Positions 15,027 through 23,765 of a stretch of 39,726 bases of DNA are shown piece after piece. Numbering within the stretch: position 1 is the stretch's first letter; every line of letters begins with the position of its first letter. The notes beneath the pieces are model-generated. The model saw only the letters and a list, made by a program, of their open reading frames with translations. It was not told the DNA's origin and did no database searches. The position numbers were made by a program, and so were the translations under genes. The DNA lies in the NCBI GenBank assembly GCA_021810625.1, contig JAJZIJ010000022.1, forward strand, positions 1 through 39,726. The letters are read 5' to 3'. Source of the stretch: Acidobacteriota bacterium. GTDB taxonomy: Bacteria > Acidobacteriota > Terriglobia > Terriglobales > Acidobacteriaceae.

Positions 15027-15602
15027 ATGCTTACTCAAATTGGCGGCAAAATCGAAAGCGACTTTACTCAACCGCTTGGAATGCTCAGCGATTGCCACAA
15101 ACGCATTCGGTATTTCCTGAACGCGCTTCTCGCAACGGTAGACCACGCGAATCGGGGATCGCTTACGCCACACCAGCGTACTTCCCTGGAGGCGGCTCTT
15201 CGTTATTTCCGCGAGGCCGCCCCCAAACATACGGCGGATGAGGAGCAGTCGCTGTTTCCACGATTACGCCGCACGGACACTCCTGAGATGCGGGTAACCC
15301 TGGAAAAAATTGAGCGTCTTGAGGCAGAGCACAGAAAAGCCGAATTGCAACATCAAGAGGCGGACGCGATCGTTCATCTGTGGATGACGGAGGGTGGCAT
15401 ATCGCCAGAAGCCCATGCAAGATTGACAGATATTTTGACTGAGTTATCGGAACTCTATGAGCGCCACATAGCTCTGGAAGAGGCCGAAGTATTTCCTTTG
15501 GCAGCGGTTTTGTTGTCGGATGTTGAAAAGAATATTGTGGGGCGGGAGATGGCGGCGCGTCGTGGAATTGAAAGTAATAATTCCAACTTTGGATCGCGAT
15601 AA
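15027..15602 (+). CDS. Hemerythrin-domain protein
   Basis: A 191-residue soluble four-helix-bundle protein with the di-iron ligand pattern of bacterial hemerythrins: His24 (SDCHKRIRYF), His68 with Glu72 (HTADEE), His102 (EAEHRKAE), and His147 with Glu151 (RHIALEE). Such proteins bind O2 or NO, or handle iron and oxidative stress. The ATG at 15027 has AGGGA seven bases before it; possible upstream in-frame starts have none. It stands alone between the divergent permease gene and the second MFS gene. A role linked to the sugar locus is not evident, and it may simply be an inserted single gene. Confidence 0.82.
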   Translation: MLTQIGGKIESDFTQPLGMLSDCHKRIRYFLNALLATVDHANRGSLTPHQRTSLEAALRYFREAAPKHTADEEQSLFPRLRRTDTPEMRVTLEKIERLEAEHRKAELQHQEADAIVHLWMTEGGISPEAHARLTDILTELSELYERHIALEEAEVFPLAAVLLSDVEKNIVGREMAARRGIESNNSNFGSR

Positions 15603-15709
15603 ATCTTTGGCGTATGCAAACAGTGGAGAATACATACAAAGGCCATGAAGCATATCGTGGATATTTGCTGGCATCACGGCGATAGATTTGACCGTATGAG
15701 GTGATTTTC

Positions 15710-17053
15710 TTGAATCAACAGGTGGAGCAGGTGGCACCAGAAGTGGCGCCGTCGAAAAAAGTAGGACACATTGGGCGGACGCGGTGGTGGATTGTCTGGA
15801 CGCTTTTTCTTTCCACGACGATCAATTACATCAGCCGCCAAACCTTCTCGGTGCTGTCGCCGATGATTACGGCCCAATACCACTTCAGCCATACGGACCT
15901 GGCCAGGATTTTTGGCGCATTCCAGATTTCCTATGCAATCGCATGGCTCCTTGGAGGCATCTTTCTGGATGCCGTGGGCACTCGAATCGGCTTGTCGTTG
16001 GCGGTCGTCTTCTGGTCTGTGGTGAACATCCTCACGGGCTTCGCCAGCTCCGTTTTTAGTTTCGCGGCCTTTCGATTCATGCTGGGCCTTGGAGAAGGTT
16101 TCAACTGGCCGGGAGCAAGCAAGGCGGTCGCCGAGTGGTTCCCCGGCGAGGAACGCAGTCTGGCTGTGGCGATCTTCGACAGTGGCTCCAGCGTAGGGGG
16201 AGCCTTGGCCGCCCTGATGATTCCCTGGATCGCGCTGCGGTTCGGCTGGCGATGGGCGTTTACTTTTTCAGGAATGCTCGGTTTTCTTTGGCTGCTTACA
16301 TGGTTGCGCGCCTACCATACGCTGGATCGTCATCCGCGAGTGACGCCGGAGGAGGTTGCCTTTATCCGTGCAGGTCAGGACGTAACTCCAAAATCGGAGA
16401 AGCCCGTACTGCAACGGTGGCTGAGCCTGATGAAGGATCGAAATGTTTGGGGCATTGTGCTGGGCCGCGCGCTCACCGATCCTATCGGATGGTTTTACGT
16501 TTTCTGGCTGCCACAGTACCTGAGCGATGCTCGCGGATTCAGCCTGAAACGGATCGCCCTGGTTGCCTGGATACCCTTTGTTGCCGCTGATCTTGGGAAC
16601 TTTACTGGCGGCTGGCTCTCCGGCTATTGCATCCGGCGAGGCTTTTCGGTCATTCGCGCCCGCCTGTGGATATGTACTCTCAGTTGCCTGCCGATTCTGG
16701 CCAGCATGTATGCTGCGCGCGTCCACAATGTTTATGCGGCATTGGCTCTGGTTTGCGTGGCGATGTGGGGCTTCGCGAGCTGGTCAACGATGGGCCTGAC
16801 TTTGCCTGCGGATCTTTTTCCGCAAGACGTGGTGGCCACGGTTACAGGATTCGGCGGGCTGGCCGCAGGTCTTGCGGGCGCAGCCTTCACGCTGGGGGTG
16901 GGAAGCTCGATTCATCACTTCCATTCCTACGGCCCCGCATTCATGGCTGCCGGATTGCTGCCGCTCTTTGCAACCGCCTTCCTGTTTTTGTTGATCCGTC
17001 CATCAAACACGCAGCAAACAACAATTCTGGGCGAGGGCTTGCACGGGCTATAA
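15710..17053 (+). CDS. MFS transporter, ACS family, second hexuronate transporter-like
   Basis: A 447-residue inner-membrane protein with about 12 helices, clearly related to the transporter at 645-1934. Shared features are NYISRQTFSVL in TM1, LLGGIFLDAVGTRIG in the loop 2/3 region, FMLGLGEGFNWPGASK in TM4 and RALTDPIGWFYVFWLPQYL in the second half. A TTG at 15710 is the likely start because a strong GAGGTGAT ribosome site lies just before it; an in-frame GTG at 15701 overlaps that site. It is followed 48 bases later by a UxaA-type dehydratase, so it probably imports the sugar acid used by that enzyme. Confidence 0.85.
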   Translation: MNQQVEQVAPEVAPSKKVGHIGRTRWWIVWTLFLSTTINYISRQTFSVLSPMITAQYHFSHTDLARIFGAFQISYAIAWLLGGIFLDAVGTRIGLSLAVVFWSVVNILTGFASSVFSFAAFRFMLGLGEGFNWPGASKAVAEWFPGEERSLAVAIFDSGSSVGGALAALMIPWIALRFGWRWAFTFSGMLGFLWLLTWLRAYHTLDRHPRVTPEEVAFIRAGQDVTPKSEKPVLQRWLSLMKDRNVWGIVLGRALTDPIGWFYVFWLPQYLSDARGFSLKRIALVAWIPFVAADLGNFTGGWLSGYCIRRGFSVIRARLWICTLSCLPILASMYAARVHNVYAALALVCVAMWGFASWSTMGLTLPADLFPQDVVATVTGFGGLAAGLAGAAFTLGVGSSIHHFHSYGPAFMAAGLLPLFATAFLFLLIRPSNTQQTTILGEGLHGL

Positions 17054-17101
17054 CTGCGAGGGTCGCCGTCTCAGGGATGCAAACACAACAGGGATAAAAC
17101 T

Positions 17102-18769
17102 ATGAGTGATTTTCCATTTCTACAGAAGAAAGTTCTGAAACTTGACCCGGCGGACAATATCGCCGTCGCGATTGTTGCCTTGTCCGCCGGGGACAAGGTC
17201 GCCATTGCGAACAAAACCTACACGCTCGTCTCCGATATTCCAGCCAAGCATAAGTTCGCGCTGCGCGACTTTGCCGTGGGCGATTCCGTCCTGATGTATG
17301 GAGTTCTCGTGGGAGAAGCCTGCAAGCCGATCCGCGCCGGAGAGCGAATCGACACGGCCAACGTGCATCACCAAACAACGGATTTTCATGCGAAAACGCA
17401 AAGTTATTCGTGGACTCCTCCCGATGTTTCCCGCTGGAAGGAAAGGACGTTTTTGGGATACCATCGGCCCGATGGACAGGTGGGCACGCGCAATTACTGG
17501 CTCGTGATTCCCTTGGTGTTTTGCGAAAACCGCAATGTCCGCGCACTGCAAGAGGCATTCGAGCATGGAATGGGGGTTGCGTCCGGGGGAGCCTATCATC
17601 TCCAGGTTGCAGCGCTTTCCACGCTCTACGCGCAGGGGAAGATTGAGCAAATTCGCAACTACAAGCCAGATCCAAGCAATGTTGCGTCCCACCATCGCCA
17701 ACTCTTCTCCAATGTTGACGGCATTAAATTTCTCCAGCATGAAGGCGGCTGTGGCGGAACCCGCGAAGACGCACAGCTACTCTGCGCGCTGCTTGCCGGA
17801 TATATTCACCATCCAAACGTGGCAGGAGCCACCATTTTGAGTCTGGGCTGTCAAAATGCACAAATTTCCATGTTGCGACAGGAGCTTGCCAAGCGATCGC
17901 CAGACCTCCGCAAGCCACTTCTGATCTTCGATCAACAGGAGAGTGGTCTGGAATCTGCGATGCTCTCTCGCGCCATTCGAGAGACATTTCTTGGCTTGAT
18001 TGACGCAAATAAAATGAGTCGCGCTCCTGCTCCTATTTCCAAACTTTCCGTGGGATTAAAGTGCGGAGGGTCAGATGGATTTTCCGGGATCACGGCGAAT
18101 CCGGCTATCGGGCATGTCTCCGACTTGGTGACAGCGCTGGGCGGACGCGGCATTCTGGCGGAGTTTCCAGAGCTTTGCGGTGTCGAGCAGAGCCTGATTG
18201 ATCGTTGCGTGACGAGTGATCTGGGAGAGCGCTTTGGCCGGATGATGAAGGAGTATGCAGCGCGGGCAAAAGCAATCGGCAGCGGATTCGATATGAATCC
18301 ATCGCCGGGAAATATCAAGGACGGGATCATTACGGATGCTATGAAGTCGGCTGGCGCTGTAAAAAAGGGAGGGACTTCGCCCGTGGTCGATGTTCTCGAC
18401 TATCCAGAGTATGCGACCCGACCCGGCCTGAATCTTCTATGCACTCCGGGCAACGATGTGGAGGCCGTAACCGGACAGGTGGGCGCTGGCGCGAATATCG
18501 TTCTCTTTACCACCGGACTGGGAACTCCAACCGGGAACCCCATTGCTCCGGTCGTCAAGCTGTCTACAAACTCCGTCCTGGCGAAGCACATGTCGGATAT
18601 TATTGACTTCGACTGCGGAACAATCCTGACGGGGGAGCAGACCATTCAGGAATCTGCCGAGGCCATTCTGGAATACATTCTTCAAGTGGCGAGCGGCGAC
18701 AAACAGACGAAGGCGGAAACATTGCGTCAGGATGATTTTATTCCCTGGAAACGCGGGATATCCCTCTGA
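17102..18769 (+). CDS. UxaA-family altronate/galactarate-type dehydratase, fused full length
   Basis: A 555-residue cytoplasmic enzyme with both parts of the UxaA/GarD family in one chain. Residues ~8-95 are the SAF domain (VLKLDPADNIAVAIVAL; ANVHHQTTDF with the paired His). Residues ~115-555 are the catalytic part: GYHRPDGQVGTRNYW, PLVFCENRNV, HEGGCGGTREDAQ, SLGCQNAQ and KCGGSDGFSGITANPAIG with conserved Cys. The family uses Fe2+ or another metal to dehydrate altronate, galactarate or similar acids to 2-keto-3-deoxy acids, which KdgK and Eda could then process. AGGGA lies upstream of the ATG. It lies between the transporter and an alpha-galactosidase on the same strand. Slightly longer than E. 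coli UxaA or GarD (about 500-520). The name uxaA is not given because the substrate is unproven. Confidence 0.87.
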   Translation: MSDFPFLQKKVLKLDPADNIAVAIVALSAGDKVAIANKTYTLVSDIPAKHKFALRDFAVGDSVLMYGVLVGEACKPIRAGERIDTANVHHQTTDFHAKTQSYSWTPPDVSRWKERTFLGYHRPDGQVGTRNYWLVIPLVFCENRNVRALQEAFEHGMGVASGGAYHLQVAALSTLYAQGKIEQIRNYKPDPSNVASHHRQLFSNVDGIKFLQHEGGCGGTREDAQLLCALLAGYIHHPNVAGATILSLGCQNAQISMLRQELAKRSPDLRKPLLIFDQQESGLESAMLSRAIRETFLGLIDANKMSRAPAPISKLSVGLKCGGSDGFSGITANPAIGHVSDLVTALGGRGILAEFPELCGVEQSLIDRCVTSDLGERFGRMMKEYAARAKAIGSGFDMNPSPGNIKDGIITDAMKSAGAVKKGGTSPVVDVLDYPEYATRPGLNLLCTPGNDVEAVTGQVGAGANIVLFTTGLGTPTGNPIAPVVKLSTNSVLAKHMSDIIDFDCGTILTGEQTIQESAEAILEYILQVASGDKQTKAETLRQDDFIPWKRGISL

Positions 18770-18829
18770 TCGACAATATATTCAATTGGAGTTTTACTGA
18801 AAACACTATGCACCGATAAGGAGTTCCTT

Positions 18830-21352
18830 ATGAATCTCATGCACTCTCGGTTGATTCAGCGGGCGCGATGCTTGTCGCTTGCTGCGCTCCTGTTTTCTAT
18901 TCCATGTCAGGCGAGTCAATCTCCGCAGGCGGCGGCAACCGATGCCCCACTGCAAGTGACCGTCGGCGCGACCGATGGCTCGTATGCGATTGGCACGGCA
19001 GGTCTGACGGGGCCAGCGCTACAGGCGCAGTTCGCCGTCAAGGTGGATCATCGCTGGATTTCTTCGCGGGATTATCCCAAACATCAGGTAAGTCAATCCA
19101 CCGTCGCCGACGATCTGGGCGCGGCGCGGCAGTGGATCGTGCAGTACTCCGGCCTGCGCGGAGAGCCGAATCTTACACTCATCCTTCGCGCCTATTCTTC
19201 CATCCCATTCGGGGATGTTCAGGTCATCGCGAGTAACTCAACCTCCCGTATCTTTCATGTTCAGGCCATTCGCCCCGTAATGGCAGAAGGAAATAACATT
19301 CTGAATCTAGGTGGAGCTGCTTCCCTGGATCGGGTGCTCTCCGACAGCTTCAGCGAGGATCGTCCAGAGATGCAAATTCTCGATCTGAAAGATGCCACCA
19401 ATGGAATGCACCGTGGCGTGGGCAGCCAGTTGATCTACAACCAGCAAAGCCATCGCAGCTTGTTTCTCGGTGCGCTTACTTCTGATCGTTTTCTCAGTAT
19501 TCTTCGGCTCCGAGTCTCCAACGCAAAGAGCGGCGAGCCACAGATTACTTCCTACCATGTGGATTCCACGGGAACCACAGAGATGACAAAAGAGAATTCT
19601 CTGAAGCATTCCCCCGCAGAGGATCAAATCGAATTGTCGCTTCCATTAAAACCCGGAGACAAGCTGGCCTCCGAGCGGCTTCTCTTCAGCGTGGGTACGG
19701 ATTACCATCACCAGCTTGAGACCTACGGGGCGCTGATTAAACAGTTACATCATCCACGACTCTCCGCAACGACCACCACGCCGATGGGCTGGTGGAGTTG
19801 GACGGCGTACTATTTTGGCCTGAATCAAGGGGCCGCGCTCACCAACGCGGAGTGGCTCTCGCAACACCTGGAACCCCTCGGATATAACTTCTTTTTTATT
19901 GACGAGGGATATCAGTACGCGCGCGGTGAATATACCGCAACGAATGCGAAGTCATTTCCCGATGGAATGCGCCCGCTGGAACAAAAAGCGCGGGCAAAGG
20001 GGTTGATCCCAGGGGTGTGGACCGCGCCCTTTGAAGTGTCGGCGCGCTCCTGGGTCTATCAGCATCACAAAGACTGGCTGGTACACAATGCAAAGGGAGA
20101 GCCGATTTCCTGTGGTTGGGTGATGCATCATACTGATCCCCTGTTCAGCCTCGACACCACAAACCCCGGAGCGCAGGAGTACCTGCGCCAGACTTACTCG
20201 ACGCTGGTGCATAAGTGGGGCATTCGCTATATCAAGATGGACTTCATGGAAGACAGCGCGATCGAAGGCTATTACTACCGTCCCAATACGACAGCGCTGG
20301 AGGCGCAGCGCATCGGCCTCGACGTGATCCGAAAGACGGTTGGCGACAAAGTTCTGTTGGATAAGGACGGCAGCGAAATGCTGAACCCCGTGGGGTATGT
20401 GGACATGGGACGCATCTCCAACGACACGGGCCACACGTTCTACGCCAGCAAGGTGTCCGCTCCGGGGATTGCAGCTCGTTACTACATGAATCACAATTTT
20501 TTCCTGAGCGACCCGGACGCGTTTACGGTATCAGATCAACTGGTGCGTGATCCGGATCCAGACCCGGAAGCCAACGATGGAGTTCGCCCTCTTACGCTGA
20601 ATGAGGCTGAGGTGTCGATTGCGCTGGCAGCGGTCTCCGGCGGGATGTTCGAGATTGGCGACGATCTGACCATTCTCGGCGCCGATTCAGACCGTATGGC
20701 GCTGGTGACGAACCGCGAATTGATCCGCATGGCACAATTCCAACACGCTTCAACTCCGCTGGATTTGATGAACTACGCGCCAGAGGACAAGCAACCCAGC
20801 ATCTTTCTGCTGAAAGAGGACAGCCGTACAAGCATTCTTACGGTCTTCAATTGGACGGAGGAACGTCGAACCCATGTGTTCGACCTGCCCACACTGGGAC
20901 TTTCCCCTGCGCACCACTATCAGGTTATTGATGCGCTGTATCCAGATATGGGGCAGCCTTTGACCGGGGGCCATTTGACCGTTGGCCAGCTTGCGCGCTC
21001 CGTGCGCGTCCTCAAAATTGTGGACACCAGCGTCCCCGCCGTTCCAATCAATCTGGATGTGCAGGTTCCACACGATGGAAAAGCCGGGAGCACACTCAGC
21101 TTTTCCGCTCACGAGAAGGATGGCTCCGAACCTGTTCTTGCCTACTTTTGGAATTTTGGGGACGGAGTGGTGGCCAAAGGCAGCGCCGTAACGCATACCT
21201 ACACGCATCCGGGAAGATTCCGGGTGATGTTGCGCGCCGAAGGGGTCACGGGAACCCCATCAGTGCAAGCGTTCCCGCTTTCGATCACTGGGCACCTGTC
21301 CACGCAATTCGTCCCCGCTCCAAGCCGCAGCGGTACGGGCGTGGCTAACTGA
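18830..21352 (+). CDS. Secreted clan-D alpha-galactosidase (GH36/GH27-like) with PKD domain, second copy
   Basis: An 840-residue paralogue of the protein at 3876-6386 with the same domain order. There is a signal peptide (residues 1-29, LAALLFSIPCQA), an N-terminal beta domain from about 40, and a TIM barrel starting at PMGWWSWTAYY with NFFFIDEGYQYARG. The nucleophile is Asp471 in YIKMDFMED, the acid/base Asp532 in GRISNDTGH, and a C-terminal PKD domain carries FWNFGDG and THTYTHPGRF. In the barrel the DDGY of the other copy is DEGY here, and the segments after SVSTQ/TVSDQ differ in length, so specificity may differ. AAGGAG lies six bases before the ATG. It is the last gene of the MFS-dehydratase run and ends before a strong hairpin. 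Confidence 0.82.
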   Translation: MNLMHSRLIQRARCLSLAALLFSIPCQASQSPQAAATDAPLQVTVGATDGSYAIGTAGLTGPALQAQFAVKVDHRWISSRDYPKHQVSQSTVADDLGAARQWIVQYSGLRGEPNLTLILRAYSSIPFGDVQVIASNSTSRIFHVQAIRPVMAEGNNILNLGGAASLDRVLSDSFSEDRPEMQILDLKDATNGMHRGVGSQLIYNQQSHRSLFLGALTSDRFLSILRLRVSNAKSGEPQITSYHVDSTGTTEMTKENSLKHSPAEDQIELSLPLKPGDKLASERLLFSVGTDYHHQLETYGALIKQLHHPRLSATTTTPMGWWSWTAYYFGLNQGAALTNAEWLSQHLEPLGYNFFFIDEGYQYARGEYTATNAKSFPDGMRPLEQKARAKGLIPGVWTAPFEVSARSWVYQHHKDWLVHNAKGEPISCGWVMHHTDPLFSLDTTNPGAQEYLRQTYSTLVHKWGIRYIKMDFMEDSAIEGYYYRPNTTALEAQRIGLDVIRKTVGDKVLLDKDGSEMLNPVGYVDMGRISNDTGHTFYASKVSAPGIAARYYMNHNFFLSDPDAFTVSDQLVRDPDPDPEANDGVRPLTLNEAEVSIALAAVSGGMFEIGDDLTILGADSDRMALVTNRELIRMAQFQHASTPLDLMNYAPEDKQPSIFLLKEDSRTSILTVFNWTEERRTHVFDLPTLGLSPAHHYQVIDALYPDMGQPLTGGHLTVGQLARSVRVLKIVDTSVPAVPINLDVQVPHDGKAGSTLSFSAHEKDGSEPVLAYFWNFGDGVVAKGSAVTHTYTHPGRFRVMLRAEGVTGTPSVQAFPLSITGHLSTQFVPAPSRSGTGVAN

Positions 21353-21362
21353 ATGCCTAACG

Positions 21363-21400
21363 AGATGTACAGACCCGGCAATTGCCGGGCCTGTACATCT
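21363..21400. terminator. Near-perfect 38-base palindrome, bidirectional terminator
   Basis: AGATGTACAG (21363-21372) pairs with CTGTACATCT (21391-21400), and CCCGGC with GCCGGG inside, with one mismatch pair. It lies between the stops of the alpha-galactosidase (+) and the unknown 139-residue protein (-). The core CCGGCAATTGCCGG resembles the loop side of the terminator at 6431-6461. TCTTCC follows on the plus strand. Confidence 0.7.
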
Positions 21401-21406
21401 TCCGCC

Positions 21407-21826
21407 TTAAAAAATCCTGTTGATCAGATCGTCGCCCAGACCGAAGCCGAGGCCCATCTCCACAGCGCGACCAAAGCCGGAGTTCAAAAATCCGCCCAGC
21501 GCGCCGCCCAGCCCGCCTTGCGGTTGCATCGGAGTGCCCATCATGGGCTGGCCATAGCTCGGTTGCGGATAGCCGGACTGCCCATAGGCCTGATTCTGGC
21601 TGGCGACAAAGCCGTGGATGGCCTGCAATAAATTGGCCGTTTGTTGCTGTTGTTGTTGAATGGCCAGCGCGACCTCTTTCAAGTCCAGCAGCCACTCGCG
21701 CGCATTTTGGTTGCCGTTGTTCTGCTCGGCTTGCAACTTGGCAGCAAGGTCTTTGATCTCCTGTATCACCTGCTGCGAGGCTGTTTGCATCTGGTTGTAC
21801 TGCTGGTCGATGGTCTGGATGTCCAT
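21407..21826 (-). CDS. Unknown small protein, coiled coil plus Gly-rich tail
   Basis: A 139-residue protein I do not recognise. The ATG at 21826 has GGGAG ten bases upstream; an in-frame start 15 codons earlier is weaker. Residues ~1-75 are rich in Q, A, E, K and L with a helical, coiled-coil look (QQYNQMQTASQQVIQEIKDL) and a run of five Gln. Residues ~85-110 are low complexity, rich in Q, G, P and Y (PQPSYGQPMM). The C-terminus is glycine-rich and hydrophobic (GGLGGALGGFLNSGFGRAVE; GLGFGLGDDLINRIF). There is no signal peptide. It might be membrane- or assembly-associated; no function is claimed. It is divergent from the glucose-6-phosphate isomerase gene. Confidence 0.6.
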   Translation of the reverse strand: MDIQTIDQQYNQMQTASQQVIQEIKDLAAKLQAEQNNGNQNAREWLLDLKEVALAIQQQQQQTANLLQAIHGFVASQNQAYGQSGYPQPSYGQPMMGTPMQPQGGLGGALGGFLNSGFGRAVEMGLGFGLGDDLINRIF

Positions 21827-22006
21827 ATTTTTTTGCTCCCTGGGGAAGGCGGTTTCTCTTTGCTGCTGCATTCATCATAAAATGGCATTGCGAATCGCGT
21901 TTGGAAACCGCAGATCGTCCATCCGCATCCCATGAAGAGAACGTTCGCTCCAGCAACGTGAGCGAGAACACACAATCCATCTTCTGAAATGAGACAATCG
22001 CGCCGT

Positions 22007-23734
22007 ATGAAAATTTCTTTTATGCTTCCCGCAAGCCTACAGGCGGAGACCACCGCCACCGTTGCCGATTGGCAGAGCGCCAACAAAGTAGCCCGCTTCT
22101 GGTCACGCGATGCCGCTCTCTGGACGGGCACCGACGAATCGAAATGGATGGGCTGGCTGGACATTGTTGAGCGCCAGCAGAAAGACCTGGCGCAGTTCCG
22201 CGCGCTGGCCGAGGACGCGCGGCAATCGGGCTTCAAGCACGCGCTGCTGCTTGGCATGGGCGGCTCCAGCCTGTGCCCGGAGGTACTCTCGCTCACCTTT
22301 GGCCGACAAAAGGGATTCCCCCATTTGCAGATTGTGGACTCCACCGATCCGGCGCAGATTCGCGCTGTCGAGCAGAGTGTCGATCTGAAGAAAACGGTTG
22401 TCATCGTCTCCAGCAAATCCGGCTCCACGCTGGAGCCAAACATTCTGAAGCAATACTTTTTTGCGCAAATGCAGAAGGCCGTGGGCGCGGACAAGGCGGG
22501 CAGTCACTTCATCGCCGTTACCGATCCCGGCTCCAAAATGGAGCAAGTGGCCAAGGCCGACAACTTCCGTAAAATCTTCTACGGCGATGCGTCGATTGGC
22601 GGACGCTATTCGGCGCTGTCGAATTTTGGCATCGTTCCCGCAGCGGTGATGGGCCTGGATGTCGAAAAATTTCTGGCGCAGGCCAAGCTCAGCGTGGACG
22701 CATCGAAGTCCGCCAACATTACCGACAATCCGGGCGTGCATCTGGGCCTGATGTTGGGAGTTGCGGCCAATGCGGGCCGCGACAAGATCACCTTCTTCAC
22801 TTCGCCGGAGATACACGATCTGGGCGCGTGGTTTGAGCAGTTGATTGCCGAATCCACGGGCAAGCAGGGCAAGGGCATCACGCCGGTGGATCGCGAGGAG
22901 ATTGCCTCGCCCGATCACTATGGTAGCGACCGCATTTTCGCGCACATTCGTTTGCAGGGAGCAGACAATGCCGCCACCGACGCGGCGGTGGAGAAGCTGG
23001 CGCAGGCGGGTCATCCTGTCATCCGCATCGACATGGCGCAGACCTACGACATGGGGCAGCAATTTTTTCTTTGGGAGATGGCAACCGCTGTCGCCGGATC
23101 TGTTATTGGCATCAATCCGTTCAACCAGCCCGATGTCGAGGCCAGCAAAATTGAAACCAAACGCCTGACCTCCGCGTATGAGGAGACGGGCAAGCTCACC
23201 GAGGACGCGCCCATTTTTGAAGAAGGCGGCATCTCGCTCTTCTCCGGGAAAAAATATGCTGCCGTATTGCAGGGCGCGCTGCCAACCGGCAAGGCTGATC
23301 TAACAGCCTATCTGCGGGCGCATCTGTCGCAGATTCATGCAGGCGATTACTTCGCCACGCTGGCCTACATTCAGATGAATGACACGCATGAGGCGATCTT
23401 GCAGCGCTTTCGTCATGCAGTGCGCGATGCCAAGCGCGTGGCAACCTGCCTCGGCTTTGGCCCGCGCTTTCAGCACTCCACCGGGCAGGATTACAAAGGT
23501 GGCCCCAACACGGGCGTCTTTCTCCAGGTCACGGCAGACCATGCGCCAGACCTGGAAATTCCAGCGCAGAAGTACACCTTTGGCGTGGTGATTGCGGCGC
23601 AGGCTGCGGGCGATCTGGCCGTGCTCGACCAGCGGGGCCGTCGCGCGCTGCGCGCGCATCTTGGCAGGGATGTCGAAGGCGGGCTAAAGAAGCTGAATGC
23701 GGCCATCCACCAGGCGCTGGGACTCACCACCTAG
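22007..23734 (+). CDS. pgi: Glucose-6-phosphate isomerase
   Basis: A 575-residue cytoplasmic enzyme that interconverts glucose-6-phosphate and fructose-6-phosphate. It has the two SIS-type sugar-phosphate domains and their marks: LLGMGGSSLCPEV (81-93), VSSKSGSTLEPN (134-145), GGRYSALS (198-205), AESTGKQGKG and, near the end, HSTGQDYKGG. Its sequence style is that of the isomerase half of bifunctional transaldolase/phosphoglucose isomerase proteins, but no transaldolase domain precedes it: the upstream 180 bases are intergenic and the gene beyond is on the other strand. The start is uncertain, since neither the ATG at 22007 nor the one at 21989 has a clear ribosome site. Confidence 0.88.
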   Translation: MKISFMLPASLQAETTATVADWQSANKVARFWSRDAALWTGTDESKWMGWLDIVERQQKDLAQFRALAEDARQSGFKHALLLGMGGSSLCPEVLSLTFGRQKGFPHLQIVDSTDPAQIRAVEQSVDLKKTVVIVSSKSGSTLEPNILKQYFFAQMQKAVGADKAGSHFIAVTDPGSKMEQVAKADNFRKIFYGDASIGGRYSALSNFGIVPAAVMGLDVEKFLAQAKLSVDASKSANITDNPGVHLGLMLGVAANAGRDKITFFTSPEIHDLGAWFEQLIAESTGKQGKGITPVDREEIASPDHYGSDRIFAHIRLQGADNAATDAAVEKLAQAGHPVIRIDMAQTYDMGQQFFLWEMATAVAGSVIGINPFNQPDVEASKIETKRLTSAYEETGKLTEDAPIFEEGGISLFSGKKYAAVLQGALPTGKADLTAYLRAHLSQIHAGDYFATLAYIQMNDTHEAILQRFRHAVRDAKRVATCLGFGPRFQHSTGQDYKGGPNTGVFLQVTADHAPDLEIPAQKYTFGVVIAAQAAGDLAVLDQRGRRALRAHLGRDVEGGLKKLNAAIHQALGLTT

Positions 23735-23765
23735 CATTGGGGAGTTTGCATCCCGGCCACGCGAA

